From Mangrovicoccus algicola (lineage in GTDB: Bacteria; Pseudomonadota; Alphaproteobacteria; Rhodobacterales; Rhodobacteraceae): 48,533 nt of DNA. Shown piece after piece: positions 1 through 8,524 of this stretch. A program made the position numbers and the translations under genes. The stretch covers positions 1 to 48,533 of the forward strand of contig NZ_JACVXA010000038.1 in assembly GCF_014903745.1 (NCBI RefSeq). The letters are read 5' to 3'. Each line of letters begins with the position of its first letter. The first letter of the stretch is position 1. The notes below the pieces were generated by a model, which saw nothing but the letters and a program-made list of their open reading frames with translations, was not told the DNA's origin and did no database searches.

Positions 1-2
1 CG

Positions 3-695
3 CCGCTGCGCCCGGCCCGGCCCGCGCGTCCCGAATTGCTGCCCCCGCGCGAGGTGCCCCGGCGCCGCCCGGGCAGCGAGGCGGGGCGCAGGGCGCTCTT
101 GCATGCGGTGGCGCATATCGAATTGAACGCGGTCGACCTGCATTGGGACATCATCGCGCGCTTTGCCCATGTGCCGATGCCGCTGGGCTATTACGACGAC
201 TGGGTGAAATCGGCGGACGAGGAATCCATGCATTTCCGGCTGGTCAGCGGCTGCCTGGCCGAGATGGGCAGCGCCTATGGCGACCTGCCCGCCCATGCCG
301 GGATGTGGCGCGCCGCCGAGGATACGGCGGAGGATTTCATGGGCCGCCTCTCGGTCGTGCCGATGGTGCTTGAGGCGCGCGGCCTGGACGTGACGCCCGG
401 CATGATCGAGATCTTCCGCAAGGCGGGCGTCCCCTCGGCGGTCGAGGCGCTGGAGGTGATCTATGCCGAGGAGGTGGGCCATGTCGCCTATGGCTCGAAA
501 TGGTTCAACTTCCTCTGCGGGCGCCATGACCTGGATCCCAAGGAGACCTTCCACGCGCTGGTGCGGAAATATTTCCACGGCGCGCTGAAGCCGCCCTTCA
601 ACGAGGAGAAGCGCGCCGATGCCGGGCTGCCCCCGGATTTCTACTGGCCGCTTGCCGCAGAGACGCCCGAAGGCCCGCGCGGCCCCGGCCTCTGA
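3..695 (+). CDS. DUF455 family ferritin-like protein, 5' end outside window
   Basis: The frame is already open at the left edge, so the start lies outside the window; 230 residues are visible, close to the whole of a typical DUF455 protein (about 270). Visible signatures are HIELNAVDLHWD, DDWVKSADEESMHF and YAEEVGHVAYG, spaced as in ferritin-like four-helix proteins whose Glu and His residues bind a di-metal centre. The family is related to MiaE-type hydroxylases, but its substrate is not known to me. A TTG at 36 is in frame but sits after coding-like Pro/Arg-rich sequence, so it is probably not the start. It ends at TGA 693-695, 78 bases before chrA on the same strand. Family assignment is firm; function is unknown. 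Confidence 0.85.
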   Translation, partial: PLRPARPARPELLPPREVPRRRPGSEAGRRALLHAVAHIELNAVDLHWDIIARFAHVPMPLGYYDDWVKSADEESMHFRLVSGCLAEMGSAYGDLPAHAGMWRAAEDTAEDFMGRLSVVPMVLEARGLDVTPGMIEIFRKAGVPSAVEALEVIYAEEVGHVAYGSKWFNFLCGRHDLDPKETFHALVRKYFHGALKPPFNEEKRADAGLPPDFYWPLAAETPEGPRGPGL

Positions 696-773
696 GCCCC
701 CGCGTCGCTTGGCGCAGTATCGCGCGGGCGGGGCCGGGTGCATCACGTCCCTGCCGGGCGGAGGGGCAGCGCG

Positions 774-2018
774 ATGACGACATATGGCGAACTGGCCAGG
801 GTGTTCTGGCGGATCGGGATCCACTCCTTCGGCGGCCCGGCCGCGCAGATCGCGGTGATGCATCGCGAATTGGTGGAAGACCGCGGCTGGCTGGACGAGG
901 CGCAGTTCCTGTCCTCGCTGAGTTTCTGCATGCTGCTGCCCGGGCCCGAGGCGATGCAGCTGGCGACCTATGCGGGCTGGCGGCTGAAGGGCTGGCAGGG
1001 CGGGCTGATCGGCGGCGGGCTGTTCGTGCTGCCCGGCGCGGCGGTGATGGCGGCGCTGGCGCTGGCCTACCTGGCCTGGGGATCGCTGCCGGTGGTGGAG
1101 GGCCTGTTCCTGGGCATCCAGGCCGCGGTCCTGGCGATCGTGCTGCAGGCGCTGATCCGGCTGGGACGAAAGGCGCTGGGCGCGGCCGATCGCCGGGTCC
1201 TGGCGGGGTTGGCCTTCCTGGCGATCTTCGCCTTCGGCCTGCCCTTTCCGCTGATCGTGGCGGGCGCGGCGGCCTGGGGCGCCCTGGCCAGCCCCGGCGA
1301 GCACCGCCCGTCCCCCCCGGCGGCCGGGGCGCGGACGCTGCGCACCGTGGCGATCTGGGGCGGGCTCTGGGCCGCGCCGGTGCTTCTTGCCTGGGCGATG
1401 GGCTGGAGCTTTCTCTGGCAGATCGCGCTGTTCTTCTCGAAACTCGCCGTCGTCACCTTCGGCGGCGCCTATGCGGTGCTGGCCTATATGGCGCAGGAGG
1501 TGGTGCAGGATCACGGCTGGATCACCGCCGCGCAGATGATGGACGGGTTCGGCCTGGCCGAGACCACCCCCGGGCCGCTGATCCTGGTGACGCAGTTCGT
1601 CGCAATGCTGGCCGGGGGCAATCTCGGCGGCTGGGGCCTGGCGGCGGCGGCCGGGGCGATGGCGCTGTGGGTCACCTTCGTGCCGTGCTTCCTGTGGATC
1701 TTCGCCGGGGCCCCCTTCCTGGAATGGATCTCGGGCCGTCCGCGCATCGCGGGCGCCCTGGGCGCGATCACCGCCGCCGTGGTGGGCGTGATCCTGAACC
1801 TGTCCGTCTGGTTCGCCATCCACGTGCTGTTCGACGCGACGCTGACCTGGCAGGCGGGCCCGGTCTCGGTCCTGCTGCCCGACCCGGCGGGGCTGCGGCC
1901 GCTTGCCGTGGCGCTTGCATTTCTCGCAGGCTTCCTCATGCTGGTGCGGAACGTTCCGATCGGCCCGGTCCTCGCCATTTCGGCGGCAATCGCGGCCAGC
2001 GCCCAGATGTTAACCTGA
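774..2018 (+). CDS. chrA: Chromate transporter ChrA (CHR family)
   Basis: Integral inner-membrane protein of 414 residues with two homologous halves, as in long-chain bidomain CHR proteins. The N-terminal half shows FWRIGIHSFGGPAAQIAVMH and LPGPEAMQLATYAGW. The C-terminal half repeats the pattern with FFSKLAVVTFGGAYAVLAYM and ETTPGPLILVTQFV. CHR proteins export chromate. The ATG at 774 is chosen because GGAGGGG at 760-766 is a good ribosome-binding site. A GTG at 738 would add twelve residues without family support. Hydrophobic segments alternate throughout, with about ten membrane helices. No other metal-resistance gene or regulator is adjacent, so chromate specificity rests on family membership only. 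Confidence 0.88.
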   Translation: MTTYGELARVFWRIGIHSFGGPAAQIAVMHRELVEDRGWLDEAQFLSSLSFCMLLPGPEAMQLATYAGWRLKGWQGGLIGGGLFVLPGAAVMAALALAYLAWGSLPVVEGLFLGIQAAVLAIVLQALIRLGRKALGAADRRVLAGLAFLAIFAFGLPFPLIVAGAAAWGALASPGEHRPSPPAAGARTLRTVAIWGGLWAAPVLLAWAMGWSFLWQIALFFSKLAVVTFGGAYAVLAYMAQEVVQDHGWITAAQMMDGFGLAETTPGPLILVTQFVAMLAGGNLGGWGLAAAAGAMALWVTFVPCFLWIFAGAPFLEWISGRPRIAGALGAITAAVVGVILNLSVWFAIHVLFDATLTWQAGPVSVLLPDPAGLRPLAVALAFLAGFLMLVRNVPIGPVLAISAAIAASAQMLT

Positions 2019-2097
2019 TCTTGCGGCAATTCGCGCGAACCTCCCCTTTCCATTCGCCGCGGCAATCGGTTAGACGGGTAAGAAAGCGAGAGACACC

Positions 2098-2577
2098 ATG
2101 GCCCGCACCATCGATTACGGAAACATGATGCACCGCGCGATGCGCGGCCTGATCCGCCAGGTCCTCGGCGATGTCGCCGAGCACGGCCTGCCGGGGGAAC
2201 ATCATTTCTTCATCACCTTCGACACCAAATGCGACGGGGTCGAGGTGGCCGAATGGCTAATGGACCTCTACCCTTCGGAAATGACCATCGTCATCCAGCA
2301 CTGGTACGACAACCTGGTCGTCGAGGAGGACGGGTTCCGCATCACGCTGAATTTCGGCGATCAGCCCGAAGAGCTGGCCATTCCCTATACCGCGATCCGG
2401 ACCTTCGTGGACCCGTCGGTCGAATTCGGCCTGCGCTTCGAGACCACGGAAATGGAGACCGAGGAAGAGGATGCCGAGGAGGACGGGGCCCCGATGGCGG
2501 AGGATGTCGATCCCGAGCCCGAGGCCGCGCCCCGCGGCGATGCCGAGGTCGTGAACCTCGACAGTTTCCGCAAGTGA
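2098..2577 (+). CDS. sspB: SspB-type ClpXP protease adaptor (alphaproteobacterial)
   Basis: A 159-residue cytoplasmic protein beginning MARTIDYGNMMHRAMRGLI, the conserved opening of alphaproteobacterial SspB. The core shows HHFFITFDT, VAEWLMDLYPSEMTIVIQHW and FRITLNFGDQPEELAIPY, the beta-rich fold that binds ssrA-tagged substrates. An acidic linker follows (ETEEEDAEED and on), and the tail ends in EVVNLDSFRK. That tail resembles the short ClpX-binding tail that delivers substrates in this family. It should tether tagged proteins to ClpXP. The upstream GCGAGAG is a weak ribosome-binding site. It is separate from chrA (79-base gap) and is followed by a G+C-rich hairpin. Confidence 0.9.
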   Translation: MARTIDYGNMMHRAMRGLIRQVLGDVAEHGLPGEHHFFITFDTKCDGVEVAEWLMDLYPSEMTIVIQHWYDNLVVEEDGFRITLNFGDQPEELAIPYTAIRTFVDPSVEFGLRFETTEMETEEEDAEEDGAPMAEDVDPEPEAAPRGDAEVVNLDSFRK

Positions 2578-2583
2578 TGCCCC

Positions 2584-2610
2584 GCGGGGCGCGCGACGGC
2601 TGCGCCCCGC
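2584..2610 (+). terminator. G+C-rich hairpin after sspB, followed by a C run
   Basis: GCGGGGCGC (2584-2592) pairs perfectly with GCGCCCCGC (2602-2610) around a nine-base loop, seven bases after the sspB stop. It runs into ten consecutive C residues (2610-2619) rather than a T tract, so it is either an mRNA-stabilising 3' hairpin or an imperfect terminator. Confidence 0.5.
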
Positions 2611-2696
2611 CCCCCCCCCGGCCCCATCCAATGGCCCCGGCGCATCCCCCACGGACACATCCCGCGCGAATGCGCCGCCCTGTGTGCGCGAGAAGA

Positions 2697-2737
2697 TTGC
2701 ATACGGCTGCATGCAACGCTATTGCCCGTGGCAACGC
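2697..2737. promoter_or_regulatory. Repeat cluster upstream of fumC, possible operator
   Basis: Between 20 and 60 bases before the fumC start there are TTGCAT (2697-2702) and its inverted partner ATGCAA (2711-2716), and a direct repeat GCAACGC at 2713-2719 and 2731-2737 (18-base period). A small inverted repeat TTGCC-CGT-GGCAA (2722-2734) overlaps the second copy. Repeats at this period near a start are typical of regulator binding sites; the regulator cannot be named. The fumC ribosome-binding site, CGGAGG, follows directly. Confidence 0.35.
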
Positions 2738-2756
2738 ATGAAACGGAGGATGTCTC

Positions 2757-4151
2757 ATGACCGCGACCCGTACCGAGACCGACAGCTTCGGTCCGCTCGA
2801 AGTTCCCGCCGACAAGTACTGGGGTGCCCAGACCCAGCGGTCCATCATGAACTTCCCCATCGGCTGGGAGAAGCAGCCGGTCCCGGTGATCCGGGCCCTG
2901 GGCGTGGTCAAGCAGGCCTGCGCCATGGCCAACAAGGAACTGGGCGCCATGGAGGCCGCGACCGCCGATGCGATCATCGCCGCCGCGGGCGAGGTGATCG
3001 AGGGCCGGTTCGACGACAACTTCCCGCTGGTCGTCTGGCAGACCGGCTCGGGCACGCAATCGAACATGAACGCCAATGAAGTCATCTCCAACCGCGCGAT
3101 CGAGATGCTGGGCGGCGAGATGGGCTCGAAGAAGCCGGTCCATCCCAACGATCACTGCAACATGGGCCAGTCCTCGAACGACACCTTCCCCACCGCGATG
3201 CATGTCGCCATCGCGATGCAGGCCCGCGACGTGCTGCTGCCGGGACTGCGCAAGCTGCATGACGCGCTGGAGGCCAAGTCGGTCGAGTTCAAGGACATCA
3301 TCAAGATCGGCCGGACCCATACCCAGGATGCGACGCCGCTGACGCTGGGCCAGGAGTTCGGCGGCTACACCCACCAGGTGAAGAAGGGCATCGAGCGCGT
3401 CGAGGCCTGCCTGGGCGACATCTACGAGCTGGCCCAGGGCGGCACCGCCGTCGGCACCGGGCTGAACACCCGCAAGGGCTGGGCCGAGATGGTCGCCAAG
3501 AACATGGCCGAGATCACCGGCCTGCCCTTCGTCACCGCCCCCAACAAGTTCGAGGCCCTGGCCGCGCATGACGCGATGGTCATGTTCTCGGGCGCGCTGA
3601 AGACGGTTGCGGCGTCGCTGTTCAAGATCGCCAATGACATGCGCCTGCTGGGGTCCGGCCCGCGTTCGGGTCTGGGCGAGCTGATCCTGCCGGAGAACGA
3701 GCCGGGCTCCTCGATCATGCCGGGCAAGGTCAACCCGACCCAGGCGGAGGCGCTGACCATGGTCTGCGCCCATGTCATGGGCAATGACGCCGCCGTGGGC
3801 TTCGCCGGCAGCCAGGGGCATTTCGAGCTGAACGTCTACAACCCGATGATGTCCTACAACGTCCTGCAGTCGATGCAGCTCTTGGGCGACAGCGCCTCGG
3901 CCTTCACCGACAACATGGTCGTCGGCACCCAGGCCAACACGGCGCGGATCGAGAAGCTGATGAAGGAATCGCTGATGCTGGTGACGGCGCTGGCGCCGAC
4001 CATCGGCTATGACAACGCCACCAAGGTCGCCAAGACCGCGCACAAGAACGGCACCACGCTGAAGGAAGAGGCCATCGCGCTCGGCTTCGTCGACGAGGAG
4101 ACCTTCGACCGGATCGTGCGCCCGGAGGACATGATCGGCCCCAAGGGCTGA
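2757..4151 (+). CDS. fumC: Fumarate hydratase, class II
   Basis: A 464-residue enzyme interconverting fumarate and malate in the TCA cycle; class II enzymes are iron-independent homotetramers. Superfamily signatures in order: the N-terminal [71 protein letters not shown] (the catalytic His region), and the [13 protein letters not shown] loop carrying the catalytic serine. Length is normal for FumC. The ATG at 2757 follows CGGAGG at a good distance. It is monocistronic: its own leader has repeats and its own terminator follows. The class II assignment, as opposed to aspartase, rests on overall similarity and the [13 protein letters not shown] opening. Confidence 0.95.
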   Translation: MTATRTETDSFGPLEVPADKYWGAQTQRSIMNFPIGWEKQPVPVIRALGVVKQACAMANKELGAMEAATADAIIAAAGEVIEGRFDDNFPLVVWQTGSGTQSNMNANEVISNRAIEMLGGEMGSKKPVHPNDHCNMGQSSNDTFPTAMHVAIAMQARDVLLPGLRKLHDALEAKSVEFKDIIKIGRTHTQDATPLTLGQEFGGYTHQVKKGIERVEACLGDIYELAQGGTAVGTGLNTRKGWAEMVAKNMAEITGLPFVTAPNKFEALAAHDAMVMFSGALKTVAASLFKIANDMRLLGSGPRSGLGELILPENEPGSSIMPGKVNPTQAEALTMVCAHVMGNDAAVGFAGSQGHFELNVYNPMMSYNVLQSMQLLGDSASAFTDNMVVGTQANTARIEKLMKESLMLVTALAPTIGYDNATKVAKTAHKNGTTLKEEAIALGFVDEETFDRIVRPEDMIGPKG

Positions 4152-4173
4152 TCCTTTCGCAGGCACCATGCAG

Positions 4174-4199
4174 GGGGCGCGGCCGCGATGCCGCGCCCC
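4174..4199 (+). terminator. Rho-independent-like terminator of fumC
   Basis: GGGGCGCGGC (4174-4183) and GCCGCGCCCC (4190-4199) form a perfect ten-base-pair stem with a six-base loop, 22 bases after the fumC stop. It is followed by a T-containing stretch (TTCGCGTTTCG). The T tract is weak, but position and stem strength favour termination. Confidence 0.6.
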
Positions 4200-4244
4200 T
4201 TCGCGTTTCGTGCTATCCTCAGCGGGACAGCCCCGGAGACCGCC

Positions 4245-4484
4245 ATGACCGACAAGCCCATCAGCCTTTCCAAGTTCCGCAAGACCCGCCGCCGCGAGGA
4301 AGCCCGCAACCGCGCCGATGCCAATGCGGTCAAGTTCGGGCGCAGCAAGGCCGAGAAGCTGCAGGCCCGCGAGGCCGGGCTTCGCGAAGGCCGGAAGCTG
4401 GAGGGACACAGGCGCGAGGCGCCCGCAAGCGGCGCCGACGACACGTCGCGCCGCGCCCCCGGCACCCCGGACGATGCCGGATGA
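4245..4484 (+). CDS. DUF4169 family small basic protein
   Basis: A 79-residue, highly charged protein starting MTDKPISLSKFRKTRRREEAR and continuing NAVKFGRSKAEK. This matches the small DUF4169 family common in Rhodobacterales, of unknown function. It has no membrane segment or enzyme motif; the Arg/Lys-rich helix could bind nucleic acid, but that is only a guess. The ATG at 4245 was chosen over an in-frame ATG at 4188, because 4188 lies inside the fumC terminator and its extra residues are not family-like. In many relatives a small ribbon-helix-helix gene lies nearby, and here one follows at 4876. Confidence 0.7.
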   Translation: MTDKPISLSKFRKTRRREEARNRADANAVKFGRSKAEKLQAREAGLREGRKLEGHRREAPASGADDTSRRAPGTPDDAG

Positions 4485-4875
4485 GCCTGGCCCGCGGGCC
4501 CGACTTGCCGCGCTGCGCGACCACAATCCGGGGTTGCATATAAAATTCATTTGTATTTAGTAACATCTTAACCAACCTTACGGCTTTCTCTTAAAAGACG
4601 GGACAATATCGTACTAGAAGACCACCGTCCGGCGGAACGAGTTGACGTCGGGACACCCTGAGCGCGCGGCGCCCGCCGGGCGCGACGAGGGTCGTCGCAG
4701 GAACACATCCGCGGGGAAATGGTTCTCATTCCGCCCGCGCGACCGAAGAATTGGTCCCGGCAGGGCGTGCAACGACCCCGGCCGATGATGCGGACCCGAT
4801 GCGAAATGTTTTCAATCCCCTGCCCGGGCCCGGAATCGAGGCGCCGCGCAGATGCCGTCAAGGAGTTCCCCGGTC
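4485..4875. other. Intergenic stretch with A+T-rich promoter-like core
   Basis: These 391 bases hold no gene I can support. Bases 4535-4620 are unusually A+T-rich for this chromosome and contain TATAAAATTC, TTAACCAACC (a CtrA-like half site) and TTAAAAGACG. They probably carry the promoter for the ribbon-helix-helix gene and perhaps the glycosyltransferase genes. No paired -35/-10 boxes stand out strongly enough to assign. Confidence 0.4.
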
Positions 4876-5103
4876 ATGAGTAGCCGCCCCAAGAAACGAT
4901 CCCTGACCCTGAAGGGGCACCGCACCAGCGTGTCGCTGGAGGATGATTTCTGGTCCGCCTTCCAGGAGATCGCGGCCGAGCGCCGCCAGGCGGTGAACGC
5001 GCTGGCCGCGGAGATCGATGAAGGCCGGGGCAACCAGATGGGGCTCGCCTCGGCGCTGCGGCTGTTCATTCTGCGCCACTATCGCGAGCGTGCCGCGAAA
5101 TAA
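4876..5103 (+). CDS. Ribbon-helix-helix domain protein
   Basis: A 75-residue protein beginning MSSRPKKRSLTLKGHRTSVS. The segment SLTLKGHRTSVSLEDDFWSAF fits the beta strand and first helix of the RHH_4-type ribbon-helix-helix fold, and RQAVNALAAEIDEGR and ASALRLFILRHYRER fit the later helices. Such proteins are small dimeric DNA-binding factors, but targets of this subfamily are not known to me. The start was chosen at ATG 4876, where AGGAG lies ten bases upstream, rather than at the earlier ATG 4852. The gene ends 63 bases before the glycosyltransferase triplet on the same strand, so it may be cotranscribed with it. Confidence 0.75.
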   Translation: MSSRPKKRSLTLKGHRTSVSLEDDFWSAFQEIAAERRQAVNALAAEIDEGRGNQMGLASALRLFILRHYRERAAK

Positions 5104-5166
5104 CGCCCTTGCAAGAGCGGCCGAAACTTGGTGAACCCCGAAGGCGAAGCTGTCGGGAACCCCTGC

Positions 5167-6279
5167 ATGTCCGATCCTCTCTGCCTCCGTCTTGCCGGCG
5201 CGGTGCTGCCCGACCCCTCCGACTTGCGGCGCCGCCATGTGCGCAAGCCCGCGCGCCGCACGGACCATTACCTGGAGCGCTACGACCGGCGGACGCTGTT
5301 CTACGACTGCGTCTATCACGAGGACCGGGGGGAATACCTGTTCACCGCCCCGCGCTTTCTCAATCTCTGGCAGGAATTCCGCGACCGGCTGCGGCTTGAC
5401 GGCGCGCCGGTGCGCGGCCTGTCGCGTCAATGGTCGGCGAAATACGAACAGGTGCGCATTCGCGCCCCGCGCGGCACCGTTTCCCTGGACTGGCCGGGCG
5501 GCTGGCAGATTGCGCCCCGGGCCGATCTGGCCGACCGCTTCGCCGGTCTGGATGCGGTGGTGACGATGAACCGCGACAACGACCTGCGCTGGATCCGGGA
5601 GTGGCTGGCCTATCTGTGCCGGGTGCACGGGCTGGAGGCGGCGGTGATCTTCGACAACGGCTCCACCGCCTACAGGCCGCAGGACCTGGCCGAGACCATT
5701 GCCGCCATCCCGGGGATGCGCGCCAGCGCCGTGCTGGTCGCCGACTATCCCTACGGCCCGCGCGATTCCGGCAAGGGGCTGGAAGTGCGGCCCAAATTCC
5801 TGCAGCCCGCGCTGATGAACCTGGCGCGGACCGACCTGCTGCGAAAGGCCGGGGCCGTGCTCAATGCCGATATCGACGAGATCGTGCTGAAACGCGGGGG
5901 GCAGACCGTCTTCGAGGCCACCCGTGCCAGCCGCCTCGGGGCGCTGCGCCTGCCCGGCAGCTGGGCCTATCCCGGCCCGGAGGATCCCGCCCCCTGCGCT
6001 CACCGGTTCCATGTCTGGCGCGCGACCGGCGAACGCCCCTCCAATCCCAAATGGTGCGCGGTTCCCGGCAAGGGGCTCAGCCGCGCAGGCTGGTTCGTGC
6101 ACCATGTCGGCGGCGAGCTGTTCCGGCTCCTGCCCGCGCGCGACGACCTGGCCTTCGTGCATTGCCGCGGCACCTCCACCGGCTGGAAGGGCGGCCGGTT
6201 CAAGGCGCCCGGCCAGATGGCCCGCGACCCCGAACTGGAGGCGCTGATGCAGACGCATTTTTCCGGGGCGCGCGCATGA
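5167..6279 (+). CDS. Glycosyltransferase family 2-type protein, first of three paralogs
   Basis: A 370-residue soluble protein with the features of the Glyco_tranf_2_4 / GT92-like group. Residues 131-139 (VVTMNRDND) are the start of the nucleotide-sugar fold, FDNGST lies at 162-167, and NADIDEIV (233-240) carries the acidic DxD-like metal/nucleotide site. Near the C terminus are NPKWCAVPGK, HHVGGE and HCRGTSTGWK. It probably transfers a sugar to a cell-surface or secreted polymer; donor and acceptor are unknown. The ATG at 5167 fits the start position of the two paralogs that follow. Upstream TTG 5128 and GTG 5131 are in frame but unsupported. Its stop overlaps the next start (ATGA at 6276-6279), implying translational coupling. 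Confidence 0.8.
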   Translation: MSDPLCLRLAGAVLPDPSDLRRRHVRKPARRTDHYLERYDRRTLFYDCVYHEDRGEYLFTAPRFLNLWQEFRDRLRLDGAPVRGLSRQWSAKYEQVRIRAPRGTVSLDWPGGWQIAPRADLADRFAGLDAVVTMNRDNDLRWIREWLAYLCRVHGLEAAVIFDNGSTAYRPQDLAETIAAIPGMRASAVLVADYPYGPRDSGKGLEVRPKFLQPALMNLARTDLLRKAGAVLNADIDEIVLKRGGQTVFEATRASRLGALRLPGSWAYPGPEDPAPCAHRFHVWRATGERPSNPKWCAVPGKGLSRAGWFVHHVGGELFRLLPARDDLAFVHCRGTSTGWKGGRFKAPGQMARDPELEALMQTHFSGARA

Positions 6280-7388
6280 CCCGGCTGCATGTCGAGACGC
6301 TTCAGGGCTTTACCCTGCCCGAGGACCTGCCGCTCCGGCGCGACTACAACTTTCCCGAGGCCGAGCGCAGCGCGCTCTATCTCGAGCGCTACGACCGCCG
6401 CACGCTGTTCTATGACGCGGTGCGGCTGCCGGGATCGGGGCATCTGCTTCTGACCGCGCCGCCGCTCTACAACCTGCGCGCGCGGCTGCGCCGGGGGCTC
6501 CACGATGGCGGGCGGCCGGTCGGCCGGGGACTGCGCCACTGGCAGACCCCGCAGGCCGAGCTGATGACGCTGCGGCGCCGGGTGCAGGCCCCGGAGCTGG
6601 TGCTGGACGGCACCCGCCACCCGCTGCCCGTGCGCGAGAGCCGGGCAGAGATGTTCGCCGGGCTGAACTGCATGGTGGTGCTGAACCGCGACAACGATCC
6701 CGACTGGATCGCCGCTTCGGTCGACTATCACATCCGCGCCCACGGGTTGCAGGGCGTGCTGATCTTCGACAACGGCTCGGTCACCTATACGGCCGAGGCG
6801 CTGGCCGGGCGGCTTGCCGCGGTGCCCGGGCTCGAGGCGCTGGCGGTCTATCGCGTGCCCTTCTCCTTCGGGCCGCCGCTGAAATCCAGGAAGGACCGCA
6901 CCAATCCGCGCTTCCTACAGCCGGCGCTCCTGAATCTCGCGCGGCGCGAGATCCTGTCCCGGGCGCGCGCGGTGCTGAATGTCGACCCCGACGAGATCAT
7001 CCGCAGCAAAGGCGGCGCCTCGGTCTTCGATCGCGCGGTGGCGCGACGTCACACGATGGTCAAGATCCACGGAAGCTGGGTCCTGCCACCACCGGGCACG
7101 CCCCTGCCCGCGCCGCAATCCGCCCATACCCATCGCGAGGTCCCGAACCAGCGCTGCAACCAGAAATGGTGCGCAGTTCCCGGCGGGATGCTGGGCCGCT
7201 TCGGCTGGGCGGTGCATCATGTCGGCGGCCGCTTCGTGCGGCTGGTCGGCGCCACCCCGGATCTGGAGCTGTTGCATTGCCGCGGCACCTCCACGGGATG
7301 GAAATCGAAACGCTTCGAGCTGCCCGCAGCGACCCGCGAGGATCCCGCGCTGGCCGAGTTCTTCCGCAGATGGTTCCCCAATGACTGA
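6276..7388 (+). CDS. Glycosyltransferase family 2-type protein, second paralog
   Basis: It encodes 370 residues, exactly as many as the preceding gene, with the same order of motifs: YLERYDRRTLFYDAV, VVLNRDNDPDWI, LIFDNGSVTYT, LNVDPDEII (DPD replacing DID), QKWCAVPGG, HHVGGR and HCRGTSTGWK. The shared plan shows origin by tandem duplication. The frame is open far upstream, but the true start is ATG 6276, because the family N-terminal pattern begins there and it overlaps the previous stop by four bases. No signal peptide or membrane helix is visible, so it should act in the cytoplasm. The acceptor is unknown. It overlaps the third copy by eight bases. Confidence 0.8.
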   Translation: MTRLHVETLQGFTLPEDLPLRRDYNFPEAERSALYLERYDRRTLFYDAVRLPGSGHLLLTAPPLYNLRARLRRGLHDGGRPVGRGLRHWQTPQAELMTLRRRVQAPELVLDGTRHPLPVRESRAEMFAGLNCMVVLNRDNDPDWIAASVDYHIRAHGLQGVLIFDNGSVTYTAEALAGRLAAVPGLEALAVYRVPFSFGPPLKSRKDRTNPRFLQPALLNLARREILSRARAVLNVDPDEIIRSKGGASVFDRAVARRHTMVKIHGSWVLPPPGTPLPAPQSAHTHREVPNQRCNQKWCAVPGGMLGRFGWAVHHVGGRFVRLVGATPDLELLHCRGTSTGWKSKRFELPAATREDPALAEFFRRWFPND

Positions 7389-8499
7389 TCCGATCGTGAC
7401 CGTGGTGCCCATTGCCGGGTACCGCCTGCCCGAAACCTCGGCGCTGCGCCGCGATCCGACCCGGCCGCCGGAGCGGCAGAGCGCCTATTACCTCGAGGAA
7501 TACGACGACCGCACGGTGATCTATGACTGCGTCTATCTGGACCGCGAGGGCGGGTTCCTGTTCACCGCGCCGCGGTTCCTCAACCTGTGGGAACCGTTCC
7601 GGAACGGGCTGCGCCTGGACGGGGCCCCGGTGGGACCGATGCGCCGGGTGACCTGGCTGCGTTGCGAGCAGGTCTTCCTGAAGGCGCCGCGCGGCAGCCT
7701 GAGCCTGCAGATCGCCGGGGAGACCGTGGCCCTGGAAGTGCGCGACGGACTGGCGGAGGATTTCGCCGGGCTGAACGCGCTGGTTGCCGTCTCGAAGAAC
7801 AACCGCCTGGACTGGATCGCCAACTGGGCGCGGTTCCACGCGGCCGGGCACCGGGCCGAGGCGATGGTCCTCTTCGACAACGGATCGACCGATTACACGC
7901 TGGAGGAGCTGGCGGCGTCGGTGAAGGGCACCGGGCTGAAACGGGCGGTCATCTATTCCGCCCCCTTCCCCTATGGTCCGGCCGACAAGTCCGGCCGTTT
8001 CGATGTCAGCCCGCGCTTCTTCCAGTCGGCGATGCTGAACCTCGCGCGGCGCGACGCGCTGGACCGCGCGCGCGCGGTCCTGTCGATCGATATCGACGAG
8101 CTGGTGCTGGGCCCTGAAGGCGCCTCCGTCTTCGACATGGCCGCGCGCCATCCGCTGGGCATGGTCACGATCCAGGGGTCCTGGGTCTACCCGGCCGAGA
8201 CGACGGAGGGCCCCGCGCCCCAGCAGGCCCATGTCTGGCGTGCCGTGCCCGACAAGAAATGCAACCGGAAATGGTGCATGACCCCGCGCGGCGCGATGAG
8301 CCGCGCCTTCGGCTGGGCGGTGCACCAGATCGGCGGGATCAGCCAGAACCTCTTCACCATGCAGGGAAAGTTCCGGCTGGCCCATTGCCGCGCCTGTTCC
8401 ACCGGCTGGAAGAAGAACCGGTTCCGGTTTCCCGAGGCGATGGAGCGCGACGACGCGCTTGCCGCCTTGCTGAGAGAACGCCTGGGCGCCGGGGAGTGA
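7381..8499 (+). CDS. Glycosyltransferase family 2-type protein, third and most divergent paralog
   Basis: A 372-residue member of the same triplet, starting MTDPIVTVVPIAGYRLPE at ATG 7381, eight bases before the previous stop. It keeps YYLEEYDDRTVIYDCVY, LFDNGSTDYT, LSIDIDELVL, RKWCMTPRG and HCRACSTGWK. However, the NRDND motif of the other two copies is replaced by SKNN (VAVSKNNRLDW), and the C-terminal HCRGTS has become HCRACS. If the Asp residues of NRDND contact the nucleotide sugar, this copy may use another donor or be impaired; that is inference. It ends convergently with ccdA, 25 bases away, with a hairpin over the junction. Confidence 0.8.
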   Translation: MTDPIVTVVPIAGYRLPETSALRRDPTRPPERQSAYYLEEYDDRTVIYDCVYLDREGGFLFTAPRFLNLWEPFRNGLRLDGAPVGPMRRVTWLRCEQVFLKAPRGSLSLQIAGETVALEVRDGLAEDFAGLNALVAVSKNNRLDWIANWARFHAAGHRAEAMVLFDNGSTDYTLEELAASVKGTGLKRAVIYSAPFPYGPADKSGRFDVSPRFFQSAMLNLARRDALDRARAVLSIDIDELVLGPEGASVFDMAARHPLGMVTIQGSWVYPAETTEGPAPQQAHVWRAVPDKKCNRKWCMTPRGAMSRAFGWAVHQIGGISQNLFTMQGKFRLAHCRACSTGWKKNRFRFPEAMERDDALAALLRERLGAGE

Positions 8500-8507
8500 T
8501 CCCCGGC
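8488..8507. terminator. Hairpin at the convergent ends of the glycosyltransferase and ccdA genes
   Basis: GCCGGGGA (8488-8495), loop GTGA, and TCCCCGGC (8500-8507) form a perfect eight-base-pair stem that includes the glycosyltransferase stop codon. It can form in either transcript. There is no T tract. Confidence 0.45.
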
Positions 8508-8524
8508 CCAGGGTCGGACCCGGG

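Noticed and set aside
2610-2619. Run of ten C residues after sspB as a phase-variation tract
   Set aside because: It lies outside any coding region and after a hairpin, too far (about 140 bases) from the fumC start to change its promoter plausibly.
2385-4550. Long minus-strand frame over fumC
   Set aside because: Antisense to an unambiguous fumC and rich in Arg/Gly/His; no ribosome-binding site or family pattern.
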